From UBA920 sp964424635 (GTDB taxonomy: Bacteria; Patescibacteriota; Doudnabacteria; UBA920): DNA of 44,703 nucleotides. This document shows, piece by piece, positions 7,676 to 16,176 of the stretch; positions within the stretch are counted from its first letter, which is position 1; each line of letters begins with the position of its first letter. Both the position numbers and the translations under genes were made by a program. The notes below the pieces were generated by a model, which did not search any database, was not told where the DNA came from, and worked only from the letters and a program-made list of their open reading frames with translations. The DNA is taken from the NCBI GenBank assembly GCA_964424635.1, contig CAYRJC010000001.1, forward strand, positions 1 through 44,703, given 5' to 3'.

Positions 7676-8215
7676 TTAGGATTGAATAAACTCTTCAATC
7701 ATTTTATTTGTTTGCTGAAAAACTTCTTTGTCTAGTTTGCTTAATTCTTCTTCAGTAAATTTTTGTAAAACAAAATCTGCGGTTCCAAGAGGGGAATCAT
7801 TGTCTCTAGATTCAACCCCAATTCTAATACGGTGAAAGTTTTTTGTACCTAATTGATCAATGATATTTTGGACGCCATTTTGTCCTGCGCTCCCTGACCC
7901 TTCGGTTTGTTTCAGTTTTCCAAACTCTAAATCTTTATCGTCGTGAATGATTAGTAAATCACTAGTGCTATCAATCTTGTAAAAATTAGCAATTTCGCTT
8001 ACTACTTGTCCTGATAGGTTCATAAAGCTCTGGGGTTTTACAAAGAAAATTTTCACGCCACTTTCATGATATTCGCAGATTTGAGCATTAAATTTACTTT
8101 GACAAGCTATCGCTTCGTGATTTTTTAAAAAATAATCAACTGCCAAAAAGCCAGCATTATGGCGAGTTAATTCGTACTGTTTTCCTGGATTTCCTAATCC
8201 AACTATTATTTTCAT
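7676..8215 (-). CDS. pth: Peptidyl-tRNA hydrolase
   Basis: Recycles tRNA from peptidyl-tRNA dropped by ribosomes. The start MKIIVGLGNPGKQYELTRHNAG contains the catalytic His and substrate-binding Asn of the family. VKPQSFMNLSG, LLIIHDDKDLEFGK (catalytic Asp) and GSAGQNGVQNI follow. The frame opens 24 nt earlier, but the start at 8215 matches the family N-terminus exactly. TACAAT (minus strand, 8222-8227) ends 6 nt before that ATG and there is no Shine-Dalgarno, so the mRNA may be leaderless. Length 179 aa is usual. Confidence 0.95.
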   Translation of the reverse strand: MKIIVGLGNPGKQYELTRHNAGFLAVDYFLKNHEAIACQSKFNAQICEYHESGVKIFFVKPQSFMNLSGQVVSEIANFYKIDSTSDLLIIHDDKDLEFGKLKQTEGSGSAGQNGVQNIIDQLGTKNFHRIRIGVESRDNDSPLGTADFVLQKFTEEELSKLDKEVFQQTNKMIEEFIQS

Positions 8216-8221
8216 AGAGTT

Positions 8222-8227
8222 ATTGTA
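8222..8227 (-). promoter_or_regulatory. -10 hexamer next to the pth start
   Basis: TACAAT on the minus strand, 6 nt before the pth ATG; the predicted transcript begins at or beside the start codon. Confidence 0.5.
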
Positions 8228-8232
8228 CCAAA

Positions 8233-8261
8233 TTGACACCTTTATCCAAAGCCAGTATTAT
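8233..8261 (+). promoter_or_regulatory. Promoter of the 8299 gene
   Basis: TTGACA (8233-8238), 17-nt spacer, TATTAT (8256-8261). It starts just beyond the divergent pth -10. Confidence 0.8.
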
Positions 8262-8298
8262 CTTGTTAAGAATGATTTTTGAATTAAATGGAGGTAAT

Positions 8299-8577
8299 AT
8301 GAACGGTCTTAAGAAAAATAAAGATACAGAAGAAAGTCGGAAATTTTGGGAGTATGTAGAAAAAACTGCGGCAGAAGTTTCTATATGGCCTGATTGGAAA
8401 AAGGGTGGATCTGCTAATGTTCATGAGCAAGAACAGTCACAAATTAATCCAGGTATACTACCAGACGAATCTGTTTTAAACACATCTAGCGGTTTAACTT
8501 CAGAATATAAAACAACGCACAATTTTTGTGCGTTATTATTTTTATCTATTCTTTTTTGCGTAAATGGATTTTTATAG
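8299..8577 (+). CDS. Small unknown protein whose frame reads through a terminator
   Basis: 92 aa. GGAGG stands before the ATG at 8299 (the frame is open further upstream but only this start has a binding site). The first about 70 residues are polar and charged, with no known domain. The last about 20 residues (CALLFLSILFCVNGF) are encoded by a hairpin that looks like this gene's own terminator and by the 3' end of der on the other strand. The C-terminus may therefore be the product of a lost stop codon rather than a real membrane segment. Confidence 0.55.
   Translation: MNGLKKNKDTEESRKFWEYVEKTAAEVSIWPDWKKGGSANVHEQEQSQINPGILPDESVLNTSSGLTSEYKTTHNFCALLFLSILFCVNGFL
8511..8545. terminator. Terminator between the 8299 gene and der
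   Basis: AACGCACA (8514-8521) pairs with TGTGCGTT (8527-8534), then ATTATTTTTAT. It lies inside the open frame of the 8299 gene and just past the end of der on the minus strand. Confidence 0.65.
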
Positions 8578-9865
8578 GCGTACCCCAGAATTCTAGTTTT
8601 TTGATAATTTCTTTTTCCAAAAAGCGTTTGTACTGGGTTGAGATTGCTGCAGGGTGATTGACTATTAACTCGAACATCGGTGCATAGGTGCCGATTTGAT
8701 TAAGGCCATGCACTTTTGGCACTTTTTGATCTAACATGCGACGCGGTGGATTCTTTTTTAGCGTTGATTCTAATAGACGGTCCAAATCTTCTTGAGGGAT
8801 TTCTTTGCCTCTAGTTTCATATATAGGTTTTATTGAGTTAAGTGCGTCCTCTAATCCATCGCCAGTTTTGGCGGAAGCAAAAAATATAGGTGCGAACCAC
8901 AGAAAAGGGAAGTGCATAGAAACATAATCTTGCAAAGCTTGCTCGTCACCATCGTATTTATCCATCTTGTTAGCCAAAATAATTACTCCCTTGCCAAGTT
9001 CTAGGATTTCTCCGGCAATTGCCATATCTTGTTTGGTAATTTCTTCTGTGCTGTCTATGACCATAATTACTACATCGCTTTTGCGGATAGATTTAAAAGT
9101 TTGAAACACAGAATAGACATCTGGCTGAGCTTGCTTATGAGACTTTTTCTTTAAACCCGCAGTATCTATAAATGTGAAATCAGTTCCTTTGAAATTAACT
9201 GACACATCAATTGCAGTTCGGGTAGTCCCTGGAATATTTGATACAATTACTCGTTCTTCTCCCAAAATTTTATTAATCAAGCTAGACTTGCCAACATTCG
9301 GCTTGCCAACAATTGCTACTGGGATGCCTATAGTTTTAGGAAGGGGAGGCATTTTAAGTTTTTTAAGTTCGCCAGTAATATGATCCAAAAGATCACCCAT
9401 GCCTCTTCCTGTAACGCTAGAGACTGGAAACACATTTTTGATTCCTAACTTAGCAAACTCATTTCCAAATTCTCGTAGTTTAACCGGAGAATCTAATTTA
9501 TTCACAGCTAATACTACAGGTTTTTTACTTTTGCGAAACTTTATTAACGCTTTTCTGTCTATCGCGTCTGGTTCGAGCTTGCTATCAACAACAAACAATA
9601 TTAAGTCAGCTTCTGTAAATGCATAGTCAATTTGCTGAACCAGCTCAGCTTCTAGTTCTTGTTTGGACCCAAATGTGATCCCGGCAGTATCTACCAATGT
9701 AAAATCAACTCCATTCCAAGAGGAGTCGACATACTGCCTGTCACGAGTCGTTCCTGCAACTTCGGAAGTTACAGCAAGACGTGTGCCAGCGATTTTATTA
9801 AGCAAAGTAGATTTGCCAACATTTGGTTCACCTACGATTGCTACGATTGGAAGACGTTTATTCAT
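8546..9865 (-). CDS. der: Ribosome-assembly GTPase Der (EngA)
   Basis: Essential double-GTPase acting on the 50S subunit. Two G domains in tandem are seen: GEPNVGKST (residues 12-20) with VDTAGITFG and NKLD (122-125), and GKPNVGKSS (187-195) with IDTAGLKKKS and NKMD. A C-terminal KH-like domain ends in IKIHLRKKE. Length 439 aa is typical. It starts 5 nt after the end of the LytR-CpsA-Psr gene, so the two are co-transcribed. Confidence 0.97.
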   Translation of the reverse strand: MNKRLPIVAIVGEPNVGKSTLLNKIAGTRLAVTSEVAGTTRDRQYVDSSWNGVDFTLVDTAGITFGSKQELEAELVQQIDYAFTEADLILFVVDSKLEPDAIDRKALIKFRKSKKPVVLAVNKLDSPVKLREFGNEFAKLGIKNVFPVSSVTGRGMGDLLDHITGELKKLKMPPLPKTIGIPVAIVGKPNVGKSSLINKILGEERVIVSNIPGTTRTAIDVSVNFKGTDFTFIDTAGLKKKSHKQAQPDVYSVFQTFKSIRKSDVVIMVIDSTEEITKQDMAIAGEILELGKGVIILANKMDKYDGDEQALQDYVSMHFPFLWFAPIFFASAKTGDGLEDALNSIKPIYETRGKEIPQEDLDRLLESTLKKNPPRRMLDQKVPKVHGLNQIGTYAPMFELIVNHPAAISTQYKRFLEKEIIKKLEFWGTPIKIHLRKKE

Positions 9866-9870
9866 ATTTT

Positions 9871-11340
9871 TTATTGAGTGGCTGATGAAGAATCTCCTAA
9901 AATAATTATTACATCAACTTTTGTTGGATCAATTTTAATTCCAGGAGGAGCAAGAGATACTTCGCTTGCTTTGAGTTTATCTTTTATTAGATTAATTGTT
10001 GCTTCTTTTTGATTGACCGGATATACAACTGTTTGACTGAGTGGTTTTCCTGTATATATTACTTTCAAAACTGTTAAGCCATTGCTTGTTAATTCTGCCT
10101 CAGCTTTTTTATATAGTTTTCCAGCCGTGGTGCTATCCGCTAGCCATATGGTTGCTTTTTCCGAAGTAAGCTGTCCTGTCTCGAAACTATTTTTAAAATA
10201 GCTAATTATGTCTTCTGTAGTTTTACCGCCACAAACAGTTAGTACATATGCTCCGTTAGTCTCTAAGATTTCCGGACATATTAAATTGCTGGTAGGGTCA
10301 AGGCTCAAGCTGATTATTTGGTCGGAATTAAAATCTTTCGTAATGGTATAAAGTCGGATCATTTCTCCGGCGCTTAGGTTGGTATGGAAATGATCTCCTA
10401 CAATGGTAAACAGCTCGTTAATTTTTTTAGCATCGGCAATTATGTTTAAAGATACTAGTTTTGACTTAGCTGCAGCAATGATTTTTTGCTGTCTAATGCT
10501 GCGGGCAAAATCAGTACCTTCTGGTCCGGCTGCATGACGAGATCGGGCAAATATCAAAGCTCTTTCTCCAGTCATAACTTCTACTCCTTCTTTGAACGTT
10601 ACAGGAGGAATAAAGCCTTCAGAATTATTAGGGAAAGTGTAATCAGTGAAAGTTCTGTCCACTGTAACTTCCACGCCTCCAAGTAGATCTACAGTCTTTT
10701 TAAACCCTTCAAAATCAACTACGGCAAAGTAGGGTATATCTAAGCCTGAAATTTTTTCAACTACTTCTATGATTGCTTGGCCCGACTTGTCCCAATCTTT
10801 GGTTTTGCTAAAAGTTTCTGCGAATACAGAGTTAATTTTTCGTTGGCCAAATTCTTTGGTGTTAACTAGGTAGTCGCGGGGGATAGAAATCATGGTAGCT
10901 TTTTTATCTCCTGGACGAATTTGCGCGACCATAATGGTATCAGATAGATAAGGACCGTCATGTCCTACGCCACCGATTCCTAAAAGCAGTACGTTAACCT
11001 GACCATCTTTTTCTCCTAGTAGTTTATTTCCAGTTTGGCTAGAAATTATATCGGTAATTTGGCCTAATATATTATGATCGCTGCCAACGAAAATTTTATC
11101 TAGCACATTAGTTGCTCTGACCACCATAAATCCTCCTAATCCTAAAATTATCAAAACCATGAATCCTAAGATTAGTTTTAAAGTCCGTCGGGATTTTTTT
11201 TGAGGTACGGTTAGGTCTTTTGTTGGGGTAATATCTTGACTCAGAGACTTATCAGAAATATTTTTAGTTAAAAAATCATCTGAGTTGTCATTGTCTTCTA
11301 CAACATTTTTAATTTGAAGTTTTGGAGGCCGAGATGGCAT
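9871..11340 (-). CDS. LytR-CpsA-Psr (LCP) family protein with LytR_C domain
   Basis: Membrane-anchored phosphotransferase that in Gram-positive bacteria attaches glycopolymers to the cell wall. A cytoplasmic N-terminus and one membrane helix (about residues 54-78) precede the LCP domain, which shows ATMISIPRDYLVN, LLGGVEVTVDRTFTDY and ALIFARSRHAAGPEGTDFAR with the conserved Arg and Asp residues that bind the pyrophosphate lipid. A LytR_C domain forms the C-terminus (about 385-489). The substrate here is unknown. TATAAT lies about 45 nt upstream on the minus strand. First gene of an operon with der. Confidence 0.9.
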   Translation of the reverse strand: MPSRPPKLQIKNVVEDNDNSDDFLTKNISDKSLSQDITPTKDLTVPQKKSRRTLKLILGFMVLIILGLGGFMVVRATNVLDKIFVGSDHNILGQITDIISSQTGNKLLGEKDGQVNVLLLGIGGVGHDGPYLSDTIMVAQIRPGDKKATMISIPRDYLVNTKEFGQRKINSVFAETFSKTKDWDKSGQAIIEVVEKISGLDIPYFAVVDFEGFKKTVDLLGGVEVTVDRTFTDYTFPNNSEGFIPPVTFKEGVEVMTGERALIFARSRHAAGPEGTDFARSIRQQKIIAAAKSKLVSLNIIADAKKINELFTIVGDHFHTNLSAGEMIRLYTITKDFNSDQIISLSLDPTSNLICPEILETNGAYVLTVCGGKTTEDIISYFKNSFETGQLTSEKATIWLADSTTAGKLYKKAEAELTSNGLTVLKVIYTGKPLSQTVVYPVNQKEATINLIKDKLKASEVSLAPPGIKIDPTKVDVIIILGDSSSATQ

Positions 11341-11454
11341 GAATAAGGTAGGATTAATTTTGCGGGAAATACTCGAGTATTATAGCGAATTTAAAGGTTT
11401 TAGTTAAGGGGGTGATAGAAAGAAAATTTTCGGCAAATTTTGCTTCAAAAACCC

Positions 11455-11483
11455 TTGCACACCTTTTTTGGTGGTGTTATAGT
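11455..11483 (+). promoter_or_regulatory. Promoter of lepB
   Basis: TTGCAC (11455-11460), 17-nt spacer, TATAGT (11478-11483). The leader is about 47 nt without a Shine-Dalgarno sequence. Confidence 0.7.
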
Positions 11484-11536
11484 TCAGATGTTATTCGTCA
11501 AAAACTTAAGTTTATAAAATAATTTGAAACCAAAAT

Positions 11537-12190
11537 ATGTCAAAAGAAAACACCGATGATAACGGAGAGCAGAAAGTCTCTCAAAAAATTACAATCGAAT
11601 CTGTTGATGAAACTAACGAAGTTAAGCCAACAGTAAATTCATTTTTGTGGGAACTAGTTCGAGTTATTGTTATTGCAATTGTTTTGATGTTTGCAATAAG
11701 AGTATTTATAGCCGAACCGTTTGTAGTTTCTGGTTCTTCTATGGTTCCAAATTTTCATAACAGAGAATATTTAGTAGTTGATAAGATTAGTTATCGTTTC
11801 CACGAACCTAATAGAGGTGATGTAATAATTTTTCGTTACCCAAAAGATACTTCTCAATATTTCATTAAACGTATAATTGGTTTGCCTGGAGAAAAAGTTC
11901 AGATAGATAACGGTAGAGTAAAGGTTTATAATTCTCAGTACCCTCAAGGTTCTTACATTGACGAAACTTATCTTCCTAATAACGAAAATACATTTGGTAA
12001 AAATGATATTGTAACACTAGGTAGTGATGAATATTTCGTTTTGGGTGATAATCGCCTTGCTTCTAGTGATTCTCGAGTATGGGGAATTTTGCCGAAGCAT
12101 GACATTATTGGTCACGCATGGTTGCGTGCCTTCCCACTTAATAGTTTCGGTTTTCCAACTTACCCAGCCGCTCAGTTTAAGAAAAATTAG
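11537..12190 (+). CDS. lepB: Signal peptidase I
   Basis: Membrane serine protease that removes signal peptides from exported proteins. One N-terminal membrane helix (about residues 37-57) is followed by box B SGSSMVP with nucleophile Ser68, box D YFIKRIIGLPGE with general base Lys111, and box E LGDNRLASSDSR. Length 217 aa is normal for the short Gram-positive type. The leader contains TTTGAAACCAAAATA, also found before the DUF202 gene at 19712. Confidence 0.95.
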   Translation: MSKENTDDNGEQKVSQKITIESVDETNEVKPTVNSFLWELVRVIVIAIVLMFAIRVFIAEPFVVSGSSMVPNFHNREYLVVDKISYRFHEPNRGDVIIFRYPKDTSQYFIKRIIGLPGEKVQIDNGRVKVYNSQYPQGSYIDETYLPNNENTFGKNDIVTLGSDEYFVLGDNRLASSDSRVWGILPKHDIIGHAWLRAFPLNSFGFPTYPAAQFKKN

Positions 12191-12271
12191 TGTTGAATAA
12201 TATTTTCCCAAATAACTTTTTTGATTAAATAGTGTTCAATACGTAAAGTTAAGTAATCGTGATTAATATTT

Positions 12272-12277
12272 TATACA
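12272..12277 (+). promoter_or_regulatory. -10 hexamer next to the start of the HisRS-like gene
   Basis: TATACA ends 6 nt before the ATG at 12284 and there is no Shine-Dalgarno, which fits a leaderless transcript. The -35 is weak. Confidence 0.45.
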
Positions 12278-12283
12278 ACCTTC

Positions 12284-13570
12284 ATGACTAAAGTCGCCAA
12301 AAAAGTACCTATAGCTACAAAACCCGGAAGTCTTAATGGTCTTCGTGATATCTTTTCTCAAAGCGGAGCATATTGGAATACAATTTTAGAACGCCTGCAT
12401 GAAACTAGTCGCAACTATGGTTTTTTGTCTGTCGAGACACCTATTTTAGAAGAAGAAAAAACTTATAACGAAATTTTTCGAGATCAGCCGTTGGTTCTTC
12501 AGCGTACAATTTATACTCAATTAGGAAACAAGTCAGTTGCTTTGCGTTCTAGTGTATTGCCTTCTGTGCTTCGTTACTACACTCAGAATAAAGTTTTTGA
12601 AGAACAGCCTTTATCTAAATGGTTCTATATAAATAATATTGTTGAGCAGGATGAACGTCAGGCAGCGCATTTTAGTTATCAATTTGGGTTTGAAGTTTTG
12701 GGAGTTTTTAATCACTTATCTGAGGCTCAGGTGATTAGTGTGGTATGGGAATTCCTTAAGCAGTTAGGTTTGGAAGATAAGATCCAGATGGAAATCAACA
12801 TGTTAGGTGATATTACCGCTCAGACTAACTATCAAAACGTATTAAAAGATTATTTCAAAGCTAAAGATTTTGATTTGTGTGAAGATTGTATAACGCATCT
12901 TTCCGGACGAGTTTTAAATGTCTTGCGTTGTAAGAACTTATCGTGTCAGTTGGTTGTAGCAGAGGCTCCGAGTGTATTGGATTATTTGGATGAACCAGCT
13001 AAATTGCATTTTACAAATGTATTAGAAGCTCTTGATGAGTTAGGTATTCCTTATCAATTGAATCAATATTATGCCGGCCCCCATTCTACTTCTCGAACTA
13101 ATTTTATAGTTAAGTATGTCGGAGAAAAGGAAACCTTGGTAATAGGAGAAGGGGCTCACCATGAATTGCTATTAAAGCAAATTTCTGGAAAACCTATGCC
13201 TGCTTTTGGATTTATCGGTAACCTAGCAAATATCGCTAAGGCTATGCAGCTTTCCGAAATAGAGACTACTCGAGATTTTAACAGTGAAGTTTTTTTGGTT
13301 CCTTTAGGCGAGTTGGCAGCCAAAAAAAGTTTGCGATTGTTCCGAGATTTAATTTCTAGTAATATAAAAGTCCATGACCATTTTGGTAGTGAAGGAGTAA
13401 AGAACCAGCTCAAAGCCGCTCAAGATTATAAAGCACCAATTGCGTTGATTATGGGACAAAAAGAAGCTATGGATGAAATGGTTATTTTACGTGATGTAAA
13501 AAGTGGGATGCAAGAAATTTTCCCATATGAAAAAATTATTGAAGAAGTCAGTAAAAGACTAGGAAGGTAA
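12284..13570 (+). CDS. Divergent histidyl-tRNA synthetase paralogue
   Basis: Class II synthetase fold of the HisRS/HisZ group. The N-terminus (GSLNGLRDIF), the Zn-type inserted segment (CEDC...LNVLRCKNLSC...APSVLDYL) and the C-terminal anticodon-binding domain (ALIMGQKEAMDEMVILRD) are recognisable and resemble bacterial HisRS. The catalytic motifs are degenerate. Motif 2, normally R-x-E-x-P-Q-x-GR-x-REF, reads NNIVEQDERQAAHFSYQ. The histidine-binding stretch, normally RGLDYYTG, reads QLNQYYAGPHST. It is therefore unlikely to charge tRNA-His, a role the second gene at 20645 can fill. The hit gene follows after 4 nt. Confidence 0.85.
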   Translation: MTKVAKKVPIATKPGSLNGLRDIFSQSGAYWNTILERLHETSRNYGFLSVETPILEEEKTYNEIFRDQPLVLQRTIYTQLGNKSVALRSSVLPSVLRYYTQNKVFEEQPLSKWFYINNIVEQDERQAAHFSYQFGFEVLGVFNHLSEAQVISVVWEFLKQLGLEDKIQMEINMLGDITAQTNYQNVLKDYFKAKDFDLCEDCITHLSGRVLNVLRCKNLSCQLVVAEAPSVLDYLDEPAKLHFTNVLEALDELGIPYQLNQYYAGPHSTSRTNFIVKYVGEKETLVIGEGAHHELLLKQISGKPMPAFGFIGNLANIAKAMQLSEIETTRDFNSEVFLVPLGELAAKKSLRLFRDLISSNIKVHDHFGSEGVKNQLKAAQDYKAPIALIMGQKEAMDEMVILRDVKSGMQEIFPYEKIIEEVSKRLGR

Positions 13571-13574
13571 TAAT

Positions 13575-13910
13575 ATGAATGATTGTGTATTTTGTAATAT
13601 AGTTACCAGAACTATTGGTTCAGATATACTATTCGAAACAGATAATGTAATTGTTATCAGGGACATTATGCCAAAAGCTCCAACTCATTTGTTGGTCATA
13701 TCTAAAAAGCATATTCCTTCGGTTAATGATTTGGTAGACGGTGACGGGCAGCTTGTTGCAGAAATGATTTTGACTGCCAAAGATCAAGCTTCGGGGTTCG
13801 GTATTTCTGATTCAGGTTATAAATTGGTTTGGAATGTAGGCAAAGATGGCGGACAAGTTATTCCTCATATTCATCTCCATGTTTTGGGTGGTAAACAGTT
13901 GGATGGGTAG
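13575..13910 (+). CDS. HIT-family nucleotide-binding protein
   Basis: Histidine-triad protein, Hint branch, which typically hydrolyses AMP-lysine-type phosphoramidates. It begins CVFCNIVTRTIGSDILFE, carries APTHLLVISKKHI, and has the triad HIHLHVLGG (residues about 98-106). Length 111 aa is typical. It starts 4 nt after the HisRS-like gene and shares its transcript, which ends at a strong hairpin. Confidence 0.93.
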   Translation: MNDCVFCNIVTRTIGSDILFETDNVIVIRDIMPKAPTHLLVISKKHIPSVNDLVDGDGQLVAEMILTAKDQASGFGISDSGYKLVWNVGKDGGQVIPHIHLHVLGGKQLDG

Positions 13911-13944
13911 TCTAATAAGATTATCGAAGTAAATAATTTAAATT

Positions 13945-13979
13945 AAAATCTAGTACTGCGGTGCTAGATTTTTGATTTT
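13945..13979 (+). terminator. Terminator after the HIT gene
   Basis: A 12-bp stem, 13945-13956 with 13961-13972, loop TGCG, followed by TGATTTT. Confidence 0.9.
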
Positions 13980-13997
13980 CTCTAACAAGGTTATCGT

Positions 13998-14026
13998 TTG
14001 ACCAAACCGGCAATTTAACGTACAAT
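13998..14026 (+). promoter_or_regulatory. Promoter of rpsU
   Basis: TTGACC (13998-14003), 17-nt spacer, TACAAT (14021-14026). The leader to the TTG start is about 100 nt and can form a hairpin near 14043-14063 (AATGC/GCATT). Confidence 0.8.
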
Positions 14027-14132
14027 TTAACTATTATTGGTCGAATGCGTCATTTATGATGCATTTATTCAGTTCATGTGATTAAGCAATATTTGCAACA
14101 CAGAACTATCTTTAGGAAAGAGGTGAGTTCAA

Positions 14133-14369
14133 TTGGTAGAAGTAAAACGTAAAGAAAATGAATCCTTCGATAGCTTGCTCCGAAGATTTAACCGCAAAAT
14201 TCAACAAAGCGGTGTTTTGGTGCGTGCTCGCAAAACCCGTTTTTTTGAACCGGTAAAAAGCCGTAACTTACAACGCAGTATCGCGATTCGTCGTGGCGAA
14301 CTTCGCGAAATCCGCGAAGAAATGAAGCGTACTGGTAAAGCAATCAAGCCTGTGAAAAAGGGTCGTTAA
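14133..14369 (+). CDS. rpsU: Ribosomal protein bS21
   Basis: Small-subunit protein near the anti-Shine-Dalgarno end of 16S rRNA. The sequence VEVKRKENESFDSLLRRFNR and FEPVKSRNLQRSIA match bS21; the C-terminus is Arg/Lys-rich. Length 78 aa is slightly longer than the usual about 60-70. The start is TTG, chosen because AAAGAGGTG stands 7 nt upstream and no ATG is available. A strong promoter lies about 105 nt upstream. The YqeY-like gene follows after 16 nt. Confidence 0.93.
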   Translation: MVEVKRKENESFDSLLRRFNRKIQQSGVLVRARKTRFFEPVKSRNLQRSIAIRRGELREIREEMKRTGKAIKPVKKGR

Positions 14370-14385
14370 TATTAACATCACCTTA

Positions 14386-14829
14386 ATGGATTTATCTTTA
14401 TCTTATATTGAAGAAATTTTAAAAGAAAAACTAAAAGCCAAAGATCAGCTTGCTGTTGATACCTTACGAGGTTTGAAAACTCGAATCACTAATGATCAAA
14501 TTGCTAAAGGTAGCGATTTAAGTAGTGATGAGGTAATGGCTTTAGTAAAATCAGAATCCAAACGCCGCAAAGAAGCTGCGGAAAGCTTTTCAGCTGGTGG
14601 CCGCGCCGAGGCTGCGGAAAAAGAATTACTAGAAGCTCAGATTCTAGCCCAGTTTTTGCCTGAGCAAATTTCTGAAGAACAAATTGCTTTGATAATCGAT
14701 GAAAAAATAATTACCGAAAATTGGACAATTACAGATTTTGGTAAAGCAATGGGTGTACTTAAGCAGCAATTTGGTAGCTCTGCTGATGGAGCGGTGGTAT
14801 CGAAAGTCCTAAAAGAAAAGTTAAAATAA
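14386..14829 (+). CDS. GatB/YqeY domain protein
   Basis: YqeY-type protein (about 147 aa), homologous to the tail domain of the amidotransferase subunit GatB. It shows the family pattern LKEKLKAKDQLAVDTLRGLKT, VKSESKRRKEAAESF and LEAQILAQFLPEQISEEQ, and ends in GKAMGVLKQQFG...AVVSKVLKEKL. The family is often encoded next to rpsU, as here. Its cellular role is not settled, but tRNA-related binding is likely. No Shine-Dalgarno; probably read from the rpsU promoter. Confidence 0.93.
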   Translation: MDLSLSYIEEILKEKLKAKDQLAVDTLRGLKTRITNDQIAKGSDLSSDEVMALVKSESKRRKEAAESFSAGGRAEAAEKELLEAQILAQFLPEQISEEQIALIIDEKIITENWTITDFGKAMGVLKQQFGSSADGAVVSKVLKEKLK

Positions 14830-14878
14830 TTTATTAAAAATTTCGTTATCGCAAAATTTGCGATTTCATAAAATAAAA

Positions 14879-16126
14879 ATGGCCAGAGAACAATACATAG
14901 TCGGTTTAGATATCGGCACTCAAACTATCCGAGTGGTTCAAGGAAAAGTAGAAGATTCGGGTAAAATCAATATTATTGGAGCAAGCAGTGTCCCTAGTAT
15001 TGGTCTTCGCCGTGGGGTCATTGTAGATATAGATGAAGCGGTTTCTTCGATTTCTGCAGTTTTAGAGCGCGTAGAGCGCATGACCGGAGTGCCTGTTCAA
15101 AATGCCAATATCGCAGTAGGCGGTAATCATATAGCATGTATTGACTCTAAAGGTGTTATTGCAGTGTCTAGAGCAGACGGAGAGATTAGTGAAAACGATG
15201 TTGTCCGCGTCATTGATGCTTCCCAGGCTATTTCTATCCCTCCCAATCGAGAGGTTATTCATGTTATCCCAAAAACTTTTACCCTAGACGGCCAAACCGG
15301 AATTAAAGACCCGTTGGGTATGACAGGGATTAGGCTGGAAGTCGAAACAATCTTGATTCATGGAGCAACACCATTCTTAAAAAATTTACAGAAAGCAATT
15401 TTGCAGGCAGGTTTGGAAGTGGATCAATTGGTGTTAAGTCCAGTAGCAAGCGCTCAAGCTGTTTTGTCTAAGAGACAAAAAGAATTGGGAGTTGCCTTGG
15501 TAGATCTAGGTGCAGGGACCACCAGTTTAGCAGTTTACGAAGAAAGCAATTTGCTTCATACGGCAATTGTTCCTGTTGGCTCTCAGCATATTACTAATGA
15601 CATTGCTATTGGTTTGCGTTGTACAATTGATACGGCAGAAAAAGTTAAATTGATGTATGGCGCAGCTTCTAGTAAGTTAATGGATAAGCTTAGCGAGGTT
15701 GATCTTTCTAAAATTGATCCAGAAGAAACTGAAAGAATTCCTCAAACAGTTGTTGGTGATATTATCGAAGCCCGTTTGGAAGAAATTTTAGATATGGTTA
15801 GTCGGGAGCTGAAGCATATTGATCGAGATGGTAAGTTGCCGGCAGGGATTGTTCTGACTGGTGGGGGAGCATTGCTTCCAGGTGTTGTAGAATATGCCAA
15901 GCATCGTTTCCGTCTCCCTGTAACTATAGGCAATCCAACAGAGGTAGATACTGTAATTGATCAGGTGATCGACCCCTCTTTTGCTACTGTTGTAGGGCTT
16001 GCTTTATGGGGCGGACACTATTCCGGGTCATATTCTGGCTTCAATTTCACTCGTCCTTTCGAAGGGTTGTGGAATCATTCAATTGTGCTAAAATTGAGAC
16101 AGTGGTTTAAGTCTTTTATGCCATAG
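14879..16126 (+). CDS. ftsA: Cell-division protein FtsA
   Basis: Actin-like ATPase that tethers FtsZ to the membrane. It starts REQYIVGLDIGTQTIRVV (phosphate 1 loop), has the 1C domain after about residue 80, ALVDLGAGTTSLAVYE (phosphate 2), and IVLTGGGALLPGV (adenosine loop). It ends with an amphipathic helix (WNHSIVLKLRQWFKSFM) that fits a membrane-targeting tail. The frame opens 21 nt earlier, but those codons lie in a small hairpin and MAREQ is the better start. It is followed by ftsZ after 205 nt. Length 415 aa is usual. Confidence 0.95.
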   Translation: MAREQYIVGLDIGTQTIRVVQGKVEDSGKINIIGASSVPSIGLRRGVIVDIDEAVSSISAVLERVERMTGVPVQNANIAVGGNHIACIDSKGVIAVSRADGEISENDVVRVIDASQAISIPPNREVIHVIPKTFTLDGQTGIKDPLGMTGIRLEVETILIHGATPFLKNLQKAILQAGLEVDQLVLSPVASAQAVLSKRQKELGVALVDLGAGTTSLAVYEESNLLHTAIVPVGSQHITNDIAIGLRCTIDTAEKVKLMYGAASSKLMDKLSEVDLSKIDPEETERIPQTVVGDIIEARLEEILDMVSRELKHIDRDGKLPAGIVLTGGGALLPGVVEYAKHRFRLPVTIGNPTEVDTVIDQVIDPSFATVVGLALWGGHYSGSYSGFNFTRPFEGLWNHSIVLKLRQWFKSFMP

Positions 16127-16176
16127 GCATAAAATATTCAGAGCAAATCTGAGTCAAATCACCACAAAACAAAACC

